Assembly: GCA_964584315.1 (NCBI GenBank)
Contig: CAZOZO010000013.1
Span: 1-64,000, forward strand
From: CAXXOK01 sp964584315
Lineage (GTDB): Bacteria; Bacillota; Clostridia; Christensenellales; Aristaeellaceae
Length of the DNA: 64,000 nucleotides
Direction of reading: 5' to 3'
In this document: in pieces, positions 42,109-51,443 of the stretch
Layout: each line of letters opens with the position of its first letter
Numbering within the stretch: the first letter of the stretch is position 1
Made by a program: the position numbers and the translations under genes
Notes under the pieces: generated by a model
What the model was told of the DNA's origin: nothing
The model's input: only the letters and a program-made list of their open reading frames with translations
Databases searched by the model: none

Positions 42109-42945
42109 TCAGCGCAGCTTGCCCTGTTTGAACAGGTCGATCAATGAATAGGCGATGCTGATGACACCCGCATGCTCCGGCAGCTCATCCGCGCGGTACC
42201 AGCCCGCCTCGGCCAGTTCGCTGGTTTGCAGGGTGATGTCCGGCGGGCCTGCGAGCCGCGCATGGAAGCCGATCATCATGCTTTGGGACAGGGCCCACGG
42301 CTGGCTGGCGATGTAGCGGATGTCGGTCACTGAAAGGCCAACCTCCTCGCGTACCTCGCGGGCGACGGTTTGCTCGAGCGATTCGCCCACCTCCACATAA
42401 CCGGCGATGACCGAGTAATGCCGAAAGGCGCCATGCGCGTTGCGCGCCAGCAGCAGTCGGTCGCCATCGGTCACGGCAACGATCACTGCGGGTGAGATGG
42501 TGGGGTACTGGATCTGCCCGCACTGTGGGCATACCAGTGCGCGCTCCTCGGTCGCGGGCATGGGCTTGCCGCCGCACACACCGCAGAAGCGGTGTTTCAT
42601 GTACCATGCCGAGAGATGGTATGCGGTGATCAGCAGGAAGCAATCCTCCTGCGGGATAAGCGAGCGAAACACACGCACGGAATCAAATACGAGCCCCTCC
42701 GGCGGTGTGAACACATCGGGCAGGTTCAGGATGAACACGCGACGCGCACCCTGCCTGAAAGCATGGATGGGGGTCTGGTCAAGCAGCGCGAGCTGGATCT
42801 CGCACCACAACGGCAGGCGGGACGCGGCACCCTCGGTACGCAGCAGCACCTGCTCGCCGTAAAAGCACAGCACCGTATCAAGCGGCCCGCAAGGGGCGGG
42901 GTCGTAGGCGAGGGAGAACAGTTCGGGGTTTTCGTTGAGCAGCAT
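42109..42945 (-). CDS. nudC: NADH pyrophosphatase / RNA-decapping Nudix hydrolase (NudC type)
   Basis: Nudix enzyme of 278 residues. An N-terminal domain is followed by a zinc ribbon (C121, C124, C139, C142; CGVCGG and CPQCG), then the Nudix box starting GYVEVGESLEQTVAREV and ending REEVGL. The NudC-specific motif SQPW is at 214-217. NudC hydrolyses NADH to NMNH and AMP and removes NAD caps from RNA. GAGGTGCCTC precedes the ATG at 42945; the longer frame upstream was rejected. It is transcribed convergently with the ZIP gene. Confidence 0.93.
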   Translation of the reverse strand: MLLNENPELFSLAYDPAPCGPLDTVLCFYGEQVLLRTEGAASRLPLWCEIQLALLDQTPIHAFRQGARRVFILNLPDVFTPPEGLVFDSVRVFRSLIPQEDCFLLITAYHLSAWYMKHRFCGVCGGKPMPATEERALVCPQCGQIQYPTISPAVIVAVTDGDRLLLARNAHGAFRHYSVIAGYVEVGESLEQTVAREVREEVGLSVTDIRYIASQPWALSQSMMIGFHARLAGPPDITLQTSELAEAGWYRADELPEHAGVISIAYSLIDLFKQGKLR

Positions 42946-43070
42946 GAGGCACCTCGCATCGTCAGTTTGCCCATCCATCATAGCGCGTGGCGGGCAAATG
43001 TCAAGGCAAAATGCGTTTGGCGTGCGCATTGGCTACCCCGCGCCAGTGAGGCGTTTGTTGCCAAATAAAA

Positions 43071-43111
43071 CATGGCAGGCATCGTGCAAATCGGACACGA
43101 TGCTTGCCATG
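43071..43111 (-). terminator. hairpin, probable terminator
   Basis: 16-base-pair stem with one mismatch (CATGGCAGGCATCGTG / CACGATGCTTGCCATG), 9-base loop, followed on the minus strand by TTTTATTTGG. It lies ~310 bases after the GH127 gene and before the nudC promoter region. Confidence 0.65.
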
Positions 43112-43420
43112 CCTTTATCAGCAATTGCATACGTAATGTTTTTGTAGTGCAGCCGGTTTCTGAGCCGTGATCGTTCCGATGGATTGACCAACACCAGCGT
43201 GATCGTCCATCCGTCTTAAAAGGCATGCATACGCTTCCGTTCCTGTCACGAGCCGATGTTTGATCGATAAATGCCGCCGCTTTATTCTCTGCCAGTCAAG
43301 ATACAAACCCGTGGCTAAGCCCGCAACTTTCGATTTGTTTGAGCACGGACGACGGATTCCCTGTCGGATTCGATTGCCACGGTTCCGCTTCAAACGTGAA
43401 CGGCCCTATCTCCCCTACCC
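43112..43420. other. non-coding stretch downstream of GH127 gene
   Basis: About 310 bases without a credible gene, repeat or RNA structure; open frames are short and lack ribosome binding sites. Confidence 0.4.
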
Positions 43421-45334
43421 TTACCCCAACTTCCGCATCCATACGCGCATCTCGCCGCGTCCGCGGTGGTTCCAGCAGTAGTAGGGCACGGCGGTCAGCG
43501 TGCAGGGTTCGGCGGCGGGCGGCTGCGTGGTATACAGCGCATCTGCAGTGCTGTGCTCGCGCAGGCCCGCAAGGCGATATGCGCCTGTGGCCGCGTCAAC
43601 GCGATTCTCGCATGGCATGGGTGTTTGCGTGGCATCCACAATCAGGGCGGCAAGGTTTTCGCCGTTGTCCGCCTGTTCAAAACAGTATACCATCGGCCCT
43701 TTGACGAGCGCCACTTTGCCCGCATCGGCGGATACGCGCACATCCGCGTACAGGAAGCGGGGGCGCACATCCAGCACAAGGGTCAGCTCGGTTTCGCCCT
43801 GCGGGAGGGCAAGGCGCACATAACCGCGCTCTACTGCGGGAGACTGGGCGGCGCCGCTCACGGTGAGCGACAAAAGGGGGGCGTTTGCCGGTATCCGCAG
43901 GTACAGCGTGAGCGGCTCGGCGGCTTGCACACGGATGTAAATATCCCCCGCCTCAGGGTAGCGGGTGTCGATGGTCAGGCGGCCCTGCGCGCCTAAATCG
44001 GCCTCGCAGGAGAGGTAGAGGTTCACCAGCAGCTCCCCCTCGCCTTTGCTGAACAGGTATTGCCCCAACGACCCCAGCGTGCGTGCGATGTTGGTGGGGC
44101 AGCAAGCCACGTCGAACCACTGCTGCCGCTCCGGCTTGACATGCGCAAGGCTGGTGCTCTCGTCGCAAAACGCAGGCGTCACCTCCAGCGGGTTCACATA
44201 GAAAAAGCGGTTGCCTTCGCGGTTCACGCCCGCCAGCACTGTGTTGTACAGTGCCCGCTCCATCACATCAGCATAGGCTGCGTCACGTTCCATCCTGCAC
44301 ATGCGCAGGCTGAAAAGCGCAAGCCCGATGGAGGCGCAGGTCTCGCAATAACAGGTATCGTTGGGCAGATCGAAGCTGGCGCTGAAGCGCTCGCCATACT
44401 CCGCGCTGCCCACGCCGCCCGTCAGGTACAGCTTTTCCCGCGCGATGTTCTGAAAAATGCTGCGGCAGGCGCTTCGCAGCGCCTCATCGCCTATTTCCTC
44501 AGCGATATCGGCTATGGCGCAGTACAGGTAGGTGGCGCGCACGGCATGGCCTTCCGCGGTGGTCTGCTCGACGGGGGGCATGTGCGTCTGCGCATATTTG
44601 GGGTCCGCCATCAGTTCGCTGTCGAAATGCGTTTTGCCCCCGCGACGGGCCAGCTCCTCCGCGAAATAGCGGGGCTTTTGCCCGCGTTGGGCGATGAAGT
44701 ATTCAGCAAGCTTCAAGTAGCGCGTTTCGCCCGTAGCGCGGTACAGCTTGACCAGCGCCAACTCCAGCTCCTCATGTCCGGGGTAGCCCTTGAGCTGCCC
44801 CTCTCCCGGCCCGAACACGCGATCGATCAGGTCGGCATTGCGGCACATGATCTCCAGAAAGCGGCGCTTGCCCGTCGCCTCGCAGTAGGCGACCGCCGCC
44901 TCGATAAAGTGCCCCGCACAGTACAACTCGTGCCCCTCGGTCAGGTTGGTCCAGCGGCCGTCCGGTTCGGTCAGCGTATAGTAGGTGTTCAGGTACCCGT
45001 CCTCACCCTGCGCCTTGGCCAGCAGCTCGATGCATTCGTCCGCGCGCGCCTCCAGCGCTGCGTCCGGCCGCGTTTGTAGGCTGTAGGCCACAGCTTCCAG
45101 CCACTTGGCCAGATCGGAATCCTGAAAGATCATGCCATAGCGCTCACCCGTCTCCAGCCCCGCCGCGATCCGGAAGTTTCGTAGGCAGCCGCTGGGTACG
45201 TCCGCACCGCCCATGTCGTTCAGGATGCTCCACTGATAGGGAATCAGTACCGTGTGGAGCCTTTCGATATAGTGGCCAAACAGCGGGTCTCGTATCGTGA
45301 TGGCGCTCAGGGGAAGGGAGGTCAGGCGTTTCAT
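43421..45334 (-). CDS. glycoside hydrolase family 127, beta-L-arabinofuranosidase
   Basis: GH127 enzyme (637 residues) acting on plant or glycoprotein arabinofuranosides. All active-site elements of the Bifidobacterium HypBA1 enzyme can be located: acid/base E315 (AEYGERF), zinc ligands E331 and C333 (CYCETCASIG) and C411-C412 (DVACCPTNIA), of which C411 is the nucleophile. The spacing between them equals that of HypBA1. No signal peptide, so it is cytoplasmic and acts on imported oligosaccharides. It is 56 bases behind the MalG-type permease gene of an ABC operon, which suggests the transporter imports arabino-oligosaccharides. Confidence 0.93.
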   Translation of the reverse strand: MKRLTSLPLSAITIRDPLFGHYIERLHTVLIPYQWSILNDMGGADVPSGCLRNFRIAAGLETGERYGMIFQDSDLAKWLEAVAYSLQTRPDAALEARADECIELLAKAQGEDGYLNTYYTLTEPDGRWTNLTEGHELYCAGHFIEAAVAYCEATGKRRFLEIMCRNADLIDRVFGPGEGQLKGYPGHEELELALVKLYRATGETRYLKLAEYFIAQRGQKPRYFAEELARRGGKTHFDSELMADPKYAQTHMPPVEQTTAEGHAVRATYLYCAIADIAEEIGDEALRSACRSIFQNIAREKLYLTGGVGSAEYGERFSASFDLPNDTCYCETCASIGLALFSLRMCRMERDAAYADVMERALYNTVLAGVNREGNRFFYVNPLEVTPAFCDESTSLAHVKPERQQWFDVACCPTNIARTLGSLGQYLFSKGEGELLVNLYLSCEADLGAQGRLTIDTRYPEAGDIYIRVQAAEPLTLYLRIPANAPLLSLTVSGAAQSPAVERGYVRLALPQGETELTLVLDVRPRFLYADVRVSADAGKVALVKGPMVYCFEQADNGENLAALIVDATQTPMPCENRVDAATGAYRLAGLREHSTADALYTTQPPAAEPCTLTAVPYYCWNHRGRGEMRVWMRKLG

Positions 45335-45390
45335 GCGTTACATCCTTTCTGGCGCGCTGGCCGCCAGCGCAGGGTGTGGGAGGGCTGCGC

Positions 45391-46266
45391 TCAGCCCTTC
45401 ATGCCAGATGTTTTGATGCCCTGCACCAAAAACTTGGAGCCAAACAGGTACAAGAGCATCGGCGGCAGGATCATCAGCACCGAGGCGGACATCAGCGTGT
45501 GCCAGGTGGTGGTGAACGGGTTGTCGCCAAAGTGCGCGTAGTGGCTCATCATGGCGACGGTCAGGGGCCGCCAGGTATCACGGTTCAGGTAGATGATGGG
45601 CTGGGTAAGCTCATTCCACCAGAACACGGAGGACAGCACGCCAATGGTTGCAAACGTGGGCTTGGACAGCGGCACCAGAATGCGGAAGAACGTGCCCGCA
45701 CGGCTGCAGCCGTCGATGCTCGCCGCCTCGTCCAACTCCTTGGGGATGCTGCGGAAAAACTGGCGGAACAGAAACACATTGTACGGGTATGCGAAGAAGG
45801 CCGGAACGATCATCGGGCGGAGCGAATCCAGCCACCCGAACCAGCCGAACATGATGTACTGCGGAATGATCAGCGAGATATTGGGCACCAGCATGGTCGC
45901 GATAATCAGCGTAAAAAACAGCGACTTGCCAGGGAACTCCATGCGCGCCAGCGGGTAGGCCACCAGCGACGAGGAGAGCAGCGTGCCAACGGTGGTGCCC
46001 ACGATCAGCAGCAGCGTATTGCGCAGGTAGCGGTAGAACGCCTCCTCCGTCAGGATGCGCTCAAAGTTGCTCCACTGCGGATCACGCGGCAGGATCGTCG
46101 GCGGAAACTGACCCACTTCCACCAGGCTTTTGAGCGAGCTGGACAATATCCAGATGATGGGGAAAAACATGATCAGCGCCACGATGATCTTGACGGTCGT
46201 GATCAGCACACTGTTCAGGCGCTTGCGCCCGATGCCGCTGCGGCGGGCCGGTAAAGCTGTATGCAC
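45391..46266 (-). CDS. sugar ABC transporter permease, MalG type
   Basis: CUT1 permease (291 residues, six transmembrane helices). The EAA loop reads DEAASIDGCSRAGTFFRILV; the first helix is IIVALIMFFPIIWILSS. The start is a GTG at 46266 with GGAGGGG upstream; an ATG-containing longer frame would overlap the MalF-type gene and is unlikely. It lies 13 bases behind the MalF-type gene and is followed by the GH127 gene. Confidence 0.9.
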   Translation of the reverse strand: MHTALPARRSGIGRKRLNSVLITTVKIIVALIMFFPIIWILSSSLKSLVEVGQFPPTILPRDPQWSNFERILTEEAFYRYLRNTLLLIVGTTVGTLLSSSLVAYPLARMEFPGKSLFFTLIIATMLVPNISLIIPQYIMFGWFGWLDSLRPMIVPAFFAYPYNVFLFRQFFRSIPKELDEAASIDGCSRAGTFFRILVPLSKPTFATIGVLSSVFWWNELTQPIIYLNRDTWRPLTVAMMSHYAHFGDNPFTTTWHTLMSASVLMILPPMLLYLFGSKFLVQGIKTSGMKG

Positions 46267-46279
46267 GGTCTTCCCCTCC

Positions 46280-47197
46280 TTACACTTCATAGTAGACATG
46301 GCGCTTGGAAAGTGAGAACAGCAGCGCGGCAAAGAGGCACGCGATCAGGAACAGGATGACCGACAGCGCGGCCCCGTAGCCCACCTTGTAGTTGAGGAAG
46401 GCCTCCTTGTAGATGGACAGGCTCAGCACGTTGGTCATGCCGTTGGGGTCGCCGCCCGTCAGGGGGTAGAGCAGCGCGAAGCTGCCGTTCAGGGCGCTGA
46501 TGCTGCCCATCACGGCGTTGAAGAGGATCACGGGCGAGATGATGGGCAGCGTGACGCTGACGAACTTGCGCATGGGGCTGGCACCGTCGATATCGCATGC
46601 CTCGTACAGCTCCTGCGGCACATCCTTGAGCCCGGAGTGGAAGATGAGCATCATCTGCCCGGTGTTGTAGGTGAACAGAGTCACAAAAAACACGGCCATA
46701 TAGACCATGCGCTCTTCCATCAGCCAGTTGATGGCCACGCGCTGGCCGCTGACCAGCGACAGCAGGTAGTTGAGCACGCCTGCGTCGTTACCCAGGATCA
46801 TGCGGAACACGAACGCCAGCGCCACCGTGGGGATCACTGCGGGGATGAAGTAGAAAAACTGGAACGCGGCGTTGCCTTTTTGCCCGCGGTTCAGAAGCAT
46901 CGCGAGGGCCAGCGCCCAGAGGGTGGTCACGATCATCATCACGATGGTGAAAAAGAGCGTCACTTTCAGCGAGTTGAGAAAGGTGGGGCTCTGGAACATG
47001 TTGATGTAGTTTTTGAAACCGATGTACTTGGACAAGCCGGTCAGCTTGCGGTTGGTAAGGCTGATCACGAACATGAACACGATGGGAAAGGCGGAAAAGC
47101 TCAGAAACCCAATGAACCACGGGCTCATGAACGCATAGGCCGTAAGGGTGTTGCGGCGCTTCCGCTGCTTTGGGGTAAGCGGTTTATTGCCTGCCAT
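46280..47197 (-). CDS. sugar ABC transporter permease, MalF type
   Basis: CUT1 permease (305 residues). A basic N-terminus (KPLTPKQRKRRNTLTAYAFM) precedes six transmembrane helices; the ATPase-docking EAA loop is YEACDIDGASPMRKFVSVTL. GGAGG lies before the ATG. It follows the binding-protein gene after ~250 bases that contain a GC-rich hairpin. No ATPase gene is nearby. Confidence 0.92.
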   Translation of the reverse strand: MAGNKPLTPKQRKRRNTLTAYAFMSPWFIGFLSFSAFPIVFMFVISLTNRKLTGLSKYIGFKNYINMFQSPTFLNSLKVTLFFTIVMMIVTTLWALALAMLLNRGQKGNAAFQFFYFIPAVIPTVALAFVFRMILGNDAGVLNYLLSLVSGQRVAINWLMEERMVYMAVFFVTLFTYNTGQMMLIFHSGLKDVPQELYEACDIDGASPMRKFVSVTLPIISPVILFNAVMGSISALNGSFALLYPLTGGDPNGMTNVLSLSIYKEAFLNYKVGYGAALSVILFLIACLFAALLFSLSKRHVYYEV

Positions 47198-47390
47198 AAG
47201 GGGCCTCCTTCCGGAAAACCGGCGCTGGGTAAGGGTAGGGCCTCAAGGGTTTGTGCCCGTGGCATGGCGCGCGGCCCGCGTGCCACAGGCCATGGCGAAC
47301 GTAAGGAAGGGCTGCCGCCCGCCGAAGTGCGCGACAGCCCTGTGGTGTGAACACAGCGCCATGCCCGACGCCCCGCATTTGCGCGGGTCA

Positions 47391-47418
47391 GGCCGCGGCA
47401 GCATAAACCGCCGCGGCC
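47391..47418 (-). terminator. GC-rich hairpin after the binding-protein gene
   Basis: Stem GGCCGCGGC/GCCGCGGCC with a 10-base loop, 27 bases after the binding-protein stop and within the operon. Probably attenuates or stabilises the message, as in the operon at 13-16 kb. The rest of the 247-base gap (47198-47444) holds no gene. Confidence 0.55.
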
Positions 47419-47444
47419 ACCCATGCGATCCCTTGGGCCTGTGC

Positions 47445-48671
47445 TCAGTAACCGATGGTCTCGGCGGCGTACTGCGAGGACTGCGCCACCGCATCCTCCG
47501 GCGTGAGCTGGCCAAGCAGCGCAGACTGGAAGAGGTTCACGGCATTGCTGGTTACGCCGGAAGGCAGGCAGGTGTAGCCGAACACGCCGCATGCCAGCGA
47601 CTTGGTGATGGCGTCCCAGTTGGTGATGGTCTTGGCGCTTTCCACTTTCCAGGCGCCCTCACCGGCGATGGTCAGCAGCGCGGAGGGGTTGCCGCTGGCT
47701 TTGCTGTTGATGGTCTGGCCCTGCTCGCCCATCAGCCATTCGACTACTTTCCAGGCGGCCTCGGGGTTCTTGCAGGAGGAGGCGATGGTATAGAAGCCGG
47801 TATGCAGGGTGTTGTACTGGATCGCATCCACAGGCAGGGCGGCGATATCCCAGTTGAAGGCGAGGTTGCCGCCATACACGCCGATCTGCCAGCTGCCCTG
47901 CCAGCTCATCGCGGCCATGCCGGAGGAGAACAGGTCGGCCGTATCGGAGGAGGGCTTGGGCATGATGCCCTCGTCAACCATGGCTTTGCAGTCGGTCACA
48001 AACTTGGTGGCGCCCGCGCCGATCACAAGCTCGCCGGTGGCGGGGTCAAACACCTTGTCACCCGCGGCGCCTACGCCCGCCCACCAGGTCTGCAGGTTGG
48101 GCAGGGTGCAGCCGTACACGGCGGTGCTGCCGTCGGCGTTCTTCTGGGTCAGGGCCTTGGCAGCCGCCTGATAGTCCGCATAGCTCCAATCGTTGGTGGG
48201 GTAGGCAACGCCGGCAGCGTCGAACATATCCTTGTTGTAGTACAGGATCTCGGTGGCCGCGCACCACGGCAGGCCATACGTGGCACCAAGGCCCGCGGAG
48301 AGGTTGGCAACGGCGCCGATGAAGTCGCCGGTGTTGATGGTAGACTTGGCGAGGTAATCATCCAGGGGGAGGATGCCGCCCGCGGCGACGAAGTTGGCCA
48401 GGTCGCACTCCCAAACCACCATGATGTCCGCATCGCTCTTGGCGGCGACCATCTGGTTGAGCTTGGAGGAATACTCCGTCTCGGGGATCACGGTCACGTC
48501 GACCTTGATGCCCGTGGCCTGCTCGCACTGGTAGTACATGTTCAGCTCGGGGTTCTCGTTGGGCTCGTTCCACACGGTCAGGGTCACGGTGGGGGTCGCT
48601 TCCGCCATGGCGGGTGCCAGGCTCACGAGCATCAGCGCGCAAAGCAGCAGGGAGACCAGTTTACGGGTCAT
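47445..48671 (-). CDS. extracellular sugar-binding protein (ABC, CUT1)
   Basis: Family 1 solute-binding protein (408 residues). Signal peptide MTRKLVSLLLCALMLVSLAP ends in AMA-E; its one cysteine is in the hydrophobic core and there is no lipobox. Mature sequence starts TVTLTVWNEPNENPELNMYY. GGAGGTGTTCCT precedes the ATG at 48671. First gene of the operon with two permeases and the GH127 enzyme, so arabinose-containing oligosaccharides are likely ligands. Confidence 0.92.
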   Translation of the reverse strand: MTRKLVSLLLCALMLVSLAPAMAEATPTVTLTVWNEPNENPELNMYYQCEQATGIKVDVTVIPETEYSSKLNQMVAAKSDADIMVVWECDLANFVAAGGILPLDDYLAKSTINTGDFIGAVANLSAGLGATYGLPWCAATEILYYNKDMFDAAGVAYPTNDWSYADYQAAAKALTQKNADGSTAVYGCTLPNLQTWWAGVGAAGDKVFDPATGELVIGAGATKFVTDCKAMVDEGIMPKPSSDTADLFSSGMAAMSWQGSWQIGVYGGNLAFNWDIAALPVDAIQYNTLHTGFYTIASSCKNPEAAWKVVEWLMGEQGQTINSKASGNPSALLTIAGEGAWKVESAKTITNWDAITKSLACGVFGYTCLPSGVTSNAVNLFQSALLGQLTPEDAVAQSSQYAAETIGY

Positions 48672-48787
48672 AGGAACACCTCCAAAGATATTAATCGAGC
48701 GCAGCGTTGTGCGCTTCAATCCAAGGGGGGCATGCGATCCCATCAATCGGAATCATAAATGCGTTCGCGGTCGTGTTTTATGGTTCT

Positions 48788-48815
48788 ATTATATGCAGTT
48801 TGGACAACTTGTCAA
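48788..48815 (-). promoter_or_regulatory. strong promoter of GH127/ABC operon
   Basis: Minus-strand TTGACA (48810-48815), 16-base spacer, TATAAT (48788-48793), both consensus, about 115 bases before the binding-protein start. Confidence 0.8.
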
Positions 48816-49109
48816 TAACCCCCTCAAAAAAAGTATAAAGTGCCTTTTCGGCGTTTTGTACGTACTTTTTTCGTGAGCGCCACGATGCCGAATCGCCTGC
48901 AAACAGCCATCCCAGGCAGGCACGTTCCTCCGCCAGACATCAAAAAGCAGAGGCGATGCCAAAATGAAATAATCATCTTCCCTTGTCACGCGATGCCTAC
49001 ATGGTGTGCCGATCGATGCGTGGCGGAAGGGTGCTCATCCACGGCGGCACATGAACCCAACATCGGCGCATCCTCAATATGATATTATTTTTGTCCGTAC
49101 AACAAAGAA
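48816..49109. other. non-coding stretch upstream of GH127/ABC operon
   Basis: Nearly 300 bases between the ABC promoter and the regulator's terminator with no credible gene or repeat. Confidence 0.4.
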
Positions 49110-49143
49110 CACGGCAACCGTCGCCGCCGCGATGGTTGCCGTG
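49110..49143 (-). terminator. terminator of the ArsR-type regulator gene
   Basis: Perfect 10-base-pair stem (CACGGCAACC / GGTTGCCGTG) with a 14-base loop, followed on the minus strand by TTCTTTGTTG, some 130 bases after the regulator stop. Confidence 0.65.
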
Positions 49144-49270
49144 TTGCTCGCGTTGATGCGCTTATGCAAAATAATTCGCGTGCCATTTGCCAACGTGCGG
49201 GTGGGCGCGACGTTACAACTCACTCCCCCACAATGAACCATATCCGCATTGTCCCGCTGGTTTTACCGTT

Positions 49271-50239
49271 TCAATCCGCGATGAAGAACTTGACCAGCAG
49301 GCCGTGGTTATAGCGGCCGAAGTCGCGCCCGAACAGCATGATACCGTTCATATGCTCCGGGTCGGGTTTGATGCCGAGGCGCAGGGTAAAGTAACGCTCC
49401 TGCCGGCCTAAAAGCTGGGTGCAGATCAGGTCGCTGGTCTTGCGCTTGTTGATGAAACAGCCGCCCTCGTTGAGCGACAGGTGCAGCTGCTCCCCGTAAT
49501 ACGGGAGCGTGCGCCACCACGTGGGGGTAAAGTATGCCTCCTCGCGCGCGCGGCCGATGCCCACCGTTTGGGTGCCGATCTCGGTGCCGTTCACCCAAAA
49601 GGTGATATCCGTCATATCCTCGGTGATGCGGTCTGCGTTGATGCCCGGCGGCAGGCACAGTGCCCTGTGTGTCTTGACCATGTGGTGTGCGGCGGCCTCC
49701 AGCACGATCTTCACCTTGGTGATATGCTTGCCGATGAACAGCGGGTCCAGCGGGATGTGGTATTCAAGGTACCCAAACGCCGTCCAGACCAGCGCAGCCT
49801 CTACGCGCTCCACCCGGTAAAATGTAGTGGGGTCGTCCCATTTATGGATGATGTGGTTGTGCGTGGCAAGCCCGCAGGGCGCCCATGCGTCAAAGCCGAA
49901 GTAGTTGCCCACGGGCACTTCGTTCTCGTAATAGGCCTCGTCGTCGGCATCGCTCTTTTGGGGGTCAAAATCGAACACCAGCCGGTCATATTCCTTATGG
50001 CAGATGCGCTGGTTGCCCGCAGAGCTGGGGCGGTACTGGCTGGTGATAAAACCGGCCTGCTCCAGCACATTGATATGCACCAGCGTCGCCGTTTTGGACA
50101 GCGCAAGGCGCGAGGCAATGGCCTGCACGTTCAGGTCGCCGTCCGACAGGAGGGAAAGGATTTTCAGGCGCACATCGCTGGAGAGAGCCTTGACCACAGG
50201 CGCGACATGGCTGCCTTCGATGCTCATCTGCTTTGCCAT
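49271..50239 (-). CDS. ArsR-type HTH regulator with large C-terminal domain
   Basis: 322-residue regulator. Residues ~8-85 form an ArsR-like winged helix (KALSSDVRLKILSLLSDGDL, then ASRLALSKTATLVHINVLEQ). The remaining ~230 residues are beta-rich with a jelly-roll look (GKHITKVKIVLEAAA, DITFWVNGTEIGTQTVG), probably a sugar-binding sensor domain, as in a group of carbohydrate-linked ArsR-like regulators of Bacillota. No metal-binding cysteine pair is present, so it is not a metal sensor. It lies just upstream of the GH127/ABC operon in the same orientation and is the likely regulator of it. Confidence 0.85.
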   Translation of the reverse strand: MAKQMSIEGSHVAPVVKALSSDVRLKILSLLSDGDLNVQAIASRLALSKTATLVHINVLEQAGFITSQYRPSSAGNQRICHKEYDRLVFDFDPQKSDADDEAYYENEVPVGNYFGFDAWAPCGLATHNHIIHKWDDPTTFYRVERVEAALVWTAFGYLEYHIPLDPLFIGKHITKVKIVLEAAAHHMVKTHRALCLPPGINADRITEDMTDITFWVNGTEIGTQTVGIGRAREEAYFTPTWWRTLPYYGEQLHLSLNEGGCFINKRKTSDLICTQLLGRQERYFTLRLGIKPDPEHMNGIMLFGRDFGRYNHGLLVKFFIAD

Positions 50240-50280
50240 CGTTCATACCGCCGTAATTCTCAGGATGGATGGGATACGTC

Positions 50281-50309
50281 ATTATAGCACCGCGCCGGTT
50301 GCCACGCAA
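50281..50309 (-). promoter_or_regulatory. predicted promoter of the ArsR-type regulator gene
   Basis: Minus-strand TTGCGT (50304-50309), 17-base spacer, TATAAT (50281-50286). The spacer and -35 box coincide with one arm of a long palindrome. Confidence 0.6.
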
Positions 50310-50321
50310 CCGGCGCGGTGC
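50287..50321. promoter_or_regulatory. long palindrome in the regulator promoter
   Basis: Perfect 16-base-pair inverted repeat (GCACCGCGCCGGTTGC and complement) with a 3-base centre, overlapping the -35 and spacer. With no gene ending nearby on the plus strand, an operator or regulatory hairpin is more likely than a terminator. Confidence 0.5.
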
Positions 50322-50555
50322 CTGCATCCGCATGTTTGGCGCAGGGCATCCGCAGTGCGTGCAGCAAACCAGCCATATGGAGCGCGCGGGCGCAAGGCCT
50401 CGTGCCCGCCACCAGCTCCGAAGCTTTGTATAATCCCGCGTCAAACAGAACCACGCCCTTGCGTTCATTATTGACTTCCTATACAAACCGGCGTAAAGTA
50501 CAAACTATACGATCGCTGTTTCCGCTAAGGTGAATGCAAAGGAGGGTGCCCTTTG

Positions 50556-51431
50556 ATGAGCATCATTGAGGTTCAACACCTGAAAAAGTATTACGGTCAT
50601 GCCAGGGGTATCGAGGATGTCAGCTTCACGGTGGAGGAGGGCGAGATTTTCGGGTTCATCGGCCCCAATGGAGCAGGCAAATCCACCACCATACGCACGC
50701 TGCTGGCGCTCATCCACCCGACCGCGGGCAGCGCAACGATATTCGGCAAGGACTGCATCCGTTTCGCGCCGCAGATCGCCCAAAGCGTTGGCTACCTGCC
50801 CAGCGAGGTCTTCTACTACGACGGGATGCGCGTGCAGGAGCTGTTGCAATACTCCGCCAGCTTCTACCGGAAGGATTGCACCGCGAGAATCCGCGAGCTG
50901 GCCGGTGCGCTCGATCTGGATCTCAAGAAAAAGATCGACGACCTCTCCTTTGGCAACCGCAAAAAGGTGGGCATCATACAGGCGATCCTGCACGAACCCA
51001 AGCTGATCATACTGGACGAGCCGACCGCGGGCCTTGACCCGCTTATGCAGCAGCGCTTTTTCGAGCTCCTGCGCGAAGAAAACCGCAAAGGCGCGGCGGT
51101 GCTGTTCTCCTCCCATGTGCTCAGCGAAGTGCGCAAGATCTGCAACCGCGTAGCTATCATCAAGGAGGGCCGCATCGTTAAGGTGGATACCATGAGCGCC
51201 CTGCAGGACAACGGCTACAAAAAGGTGATGCTCGAAACAAAGGCGCCTGCCGATGCGTCCGGCTTCGCGCGGGAGGGCATCACCAGCCTGACTGTTCAGG
51301 GCACGCTGGTCAACTTCATCTACAGCGGCAGCATCAATGACCTCATGCAAATGCTGGCTGCACTTGACCTGACGAACGTCTCCATTGAAGAACCTGACCT
51401 GGAAGAGATATTCATGCATTATTACCAATGA
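50556..51431 (+). CDS. ABC exporter ATP-binding protein
   Basis: ATPase subunit (291 residues) of an ABC-2 exporter. Walker A is GPNGAGKST, the signature region reads DLSFGNRKKVGI (atypical for LSGGQ), Walker B is LIILDEPTAGLDP and the H-loop SSHVLSE. A ~75-residue C-terminal extension ends in LEEIFMHYYQ. AGGAGGG precedes TTG-ATG; ATG 50556 is taken as start. Two permease genes follow closely, forming an A-B-C exporter of the BcrA/lantibiotic-immunity type. Substrate unknown, possibly a peptide antibiotic. Confidence 0.92.
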   Translation: MSIIEVQHLKKYYGHARGIEDVSFTVEEGEIFGFIGPNGAGKSTTIRTLLALIHPTAGSATIFGKDCIRFAPQIAQSVGYLPSEVFYYDGMRVQELLQYSASFYRKDCTARIRELAGALDLDLKKKIDDLSFGNRKKVGIIQAILHEPKLIILDEPTAGLDPLMQQRFFELLREENRKGAAVLFSSHVLSEVRKICNRVAIIKEGRIVKVDTMSALQDNGYKKVMLETKAPADASGFAREGITSLTVQGTLVNFIYSGSINDLMQMLAALDLTNVSIEEPDLEEIFMHYYQ

Positions 51432-51443
51432 GGAGGCACAGCC

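Noticed and set aside
47148..48758. 536-residue plus-strand open frame
   Set aside because: Antisense to a binding-protein gene and the gap before it; Gly/Val/His-rich with no site for initiation.
49271..50239. Treating the ArsR-type regulator as a metal sensor
   Set aside because: It lacks the cysteine or histidine ligand pairs of ArsR/SmtB metal sites and carries a large beta-rich domain next to a sugar operon.
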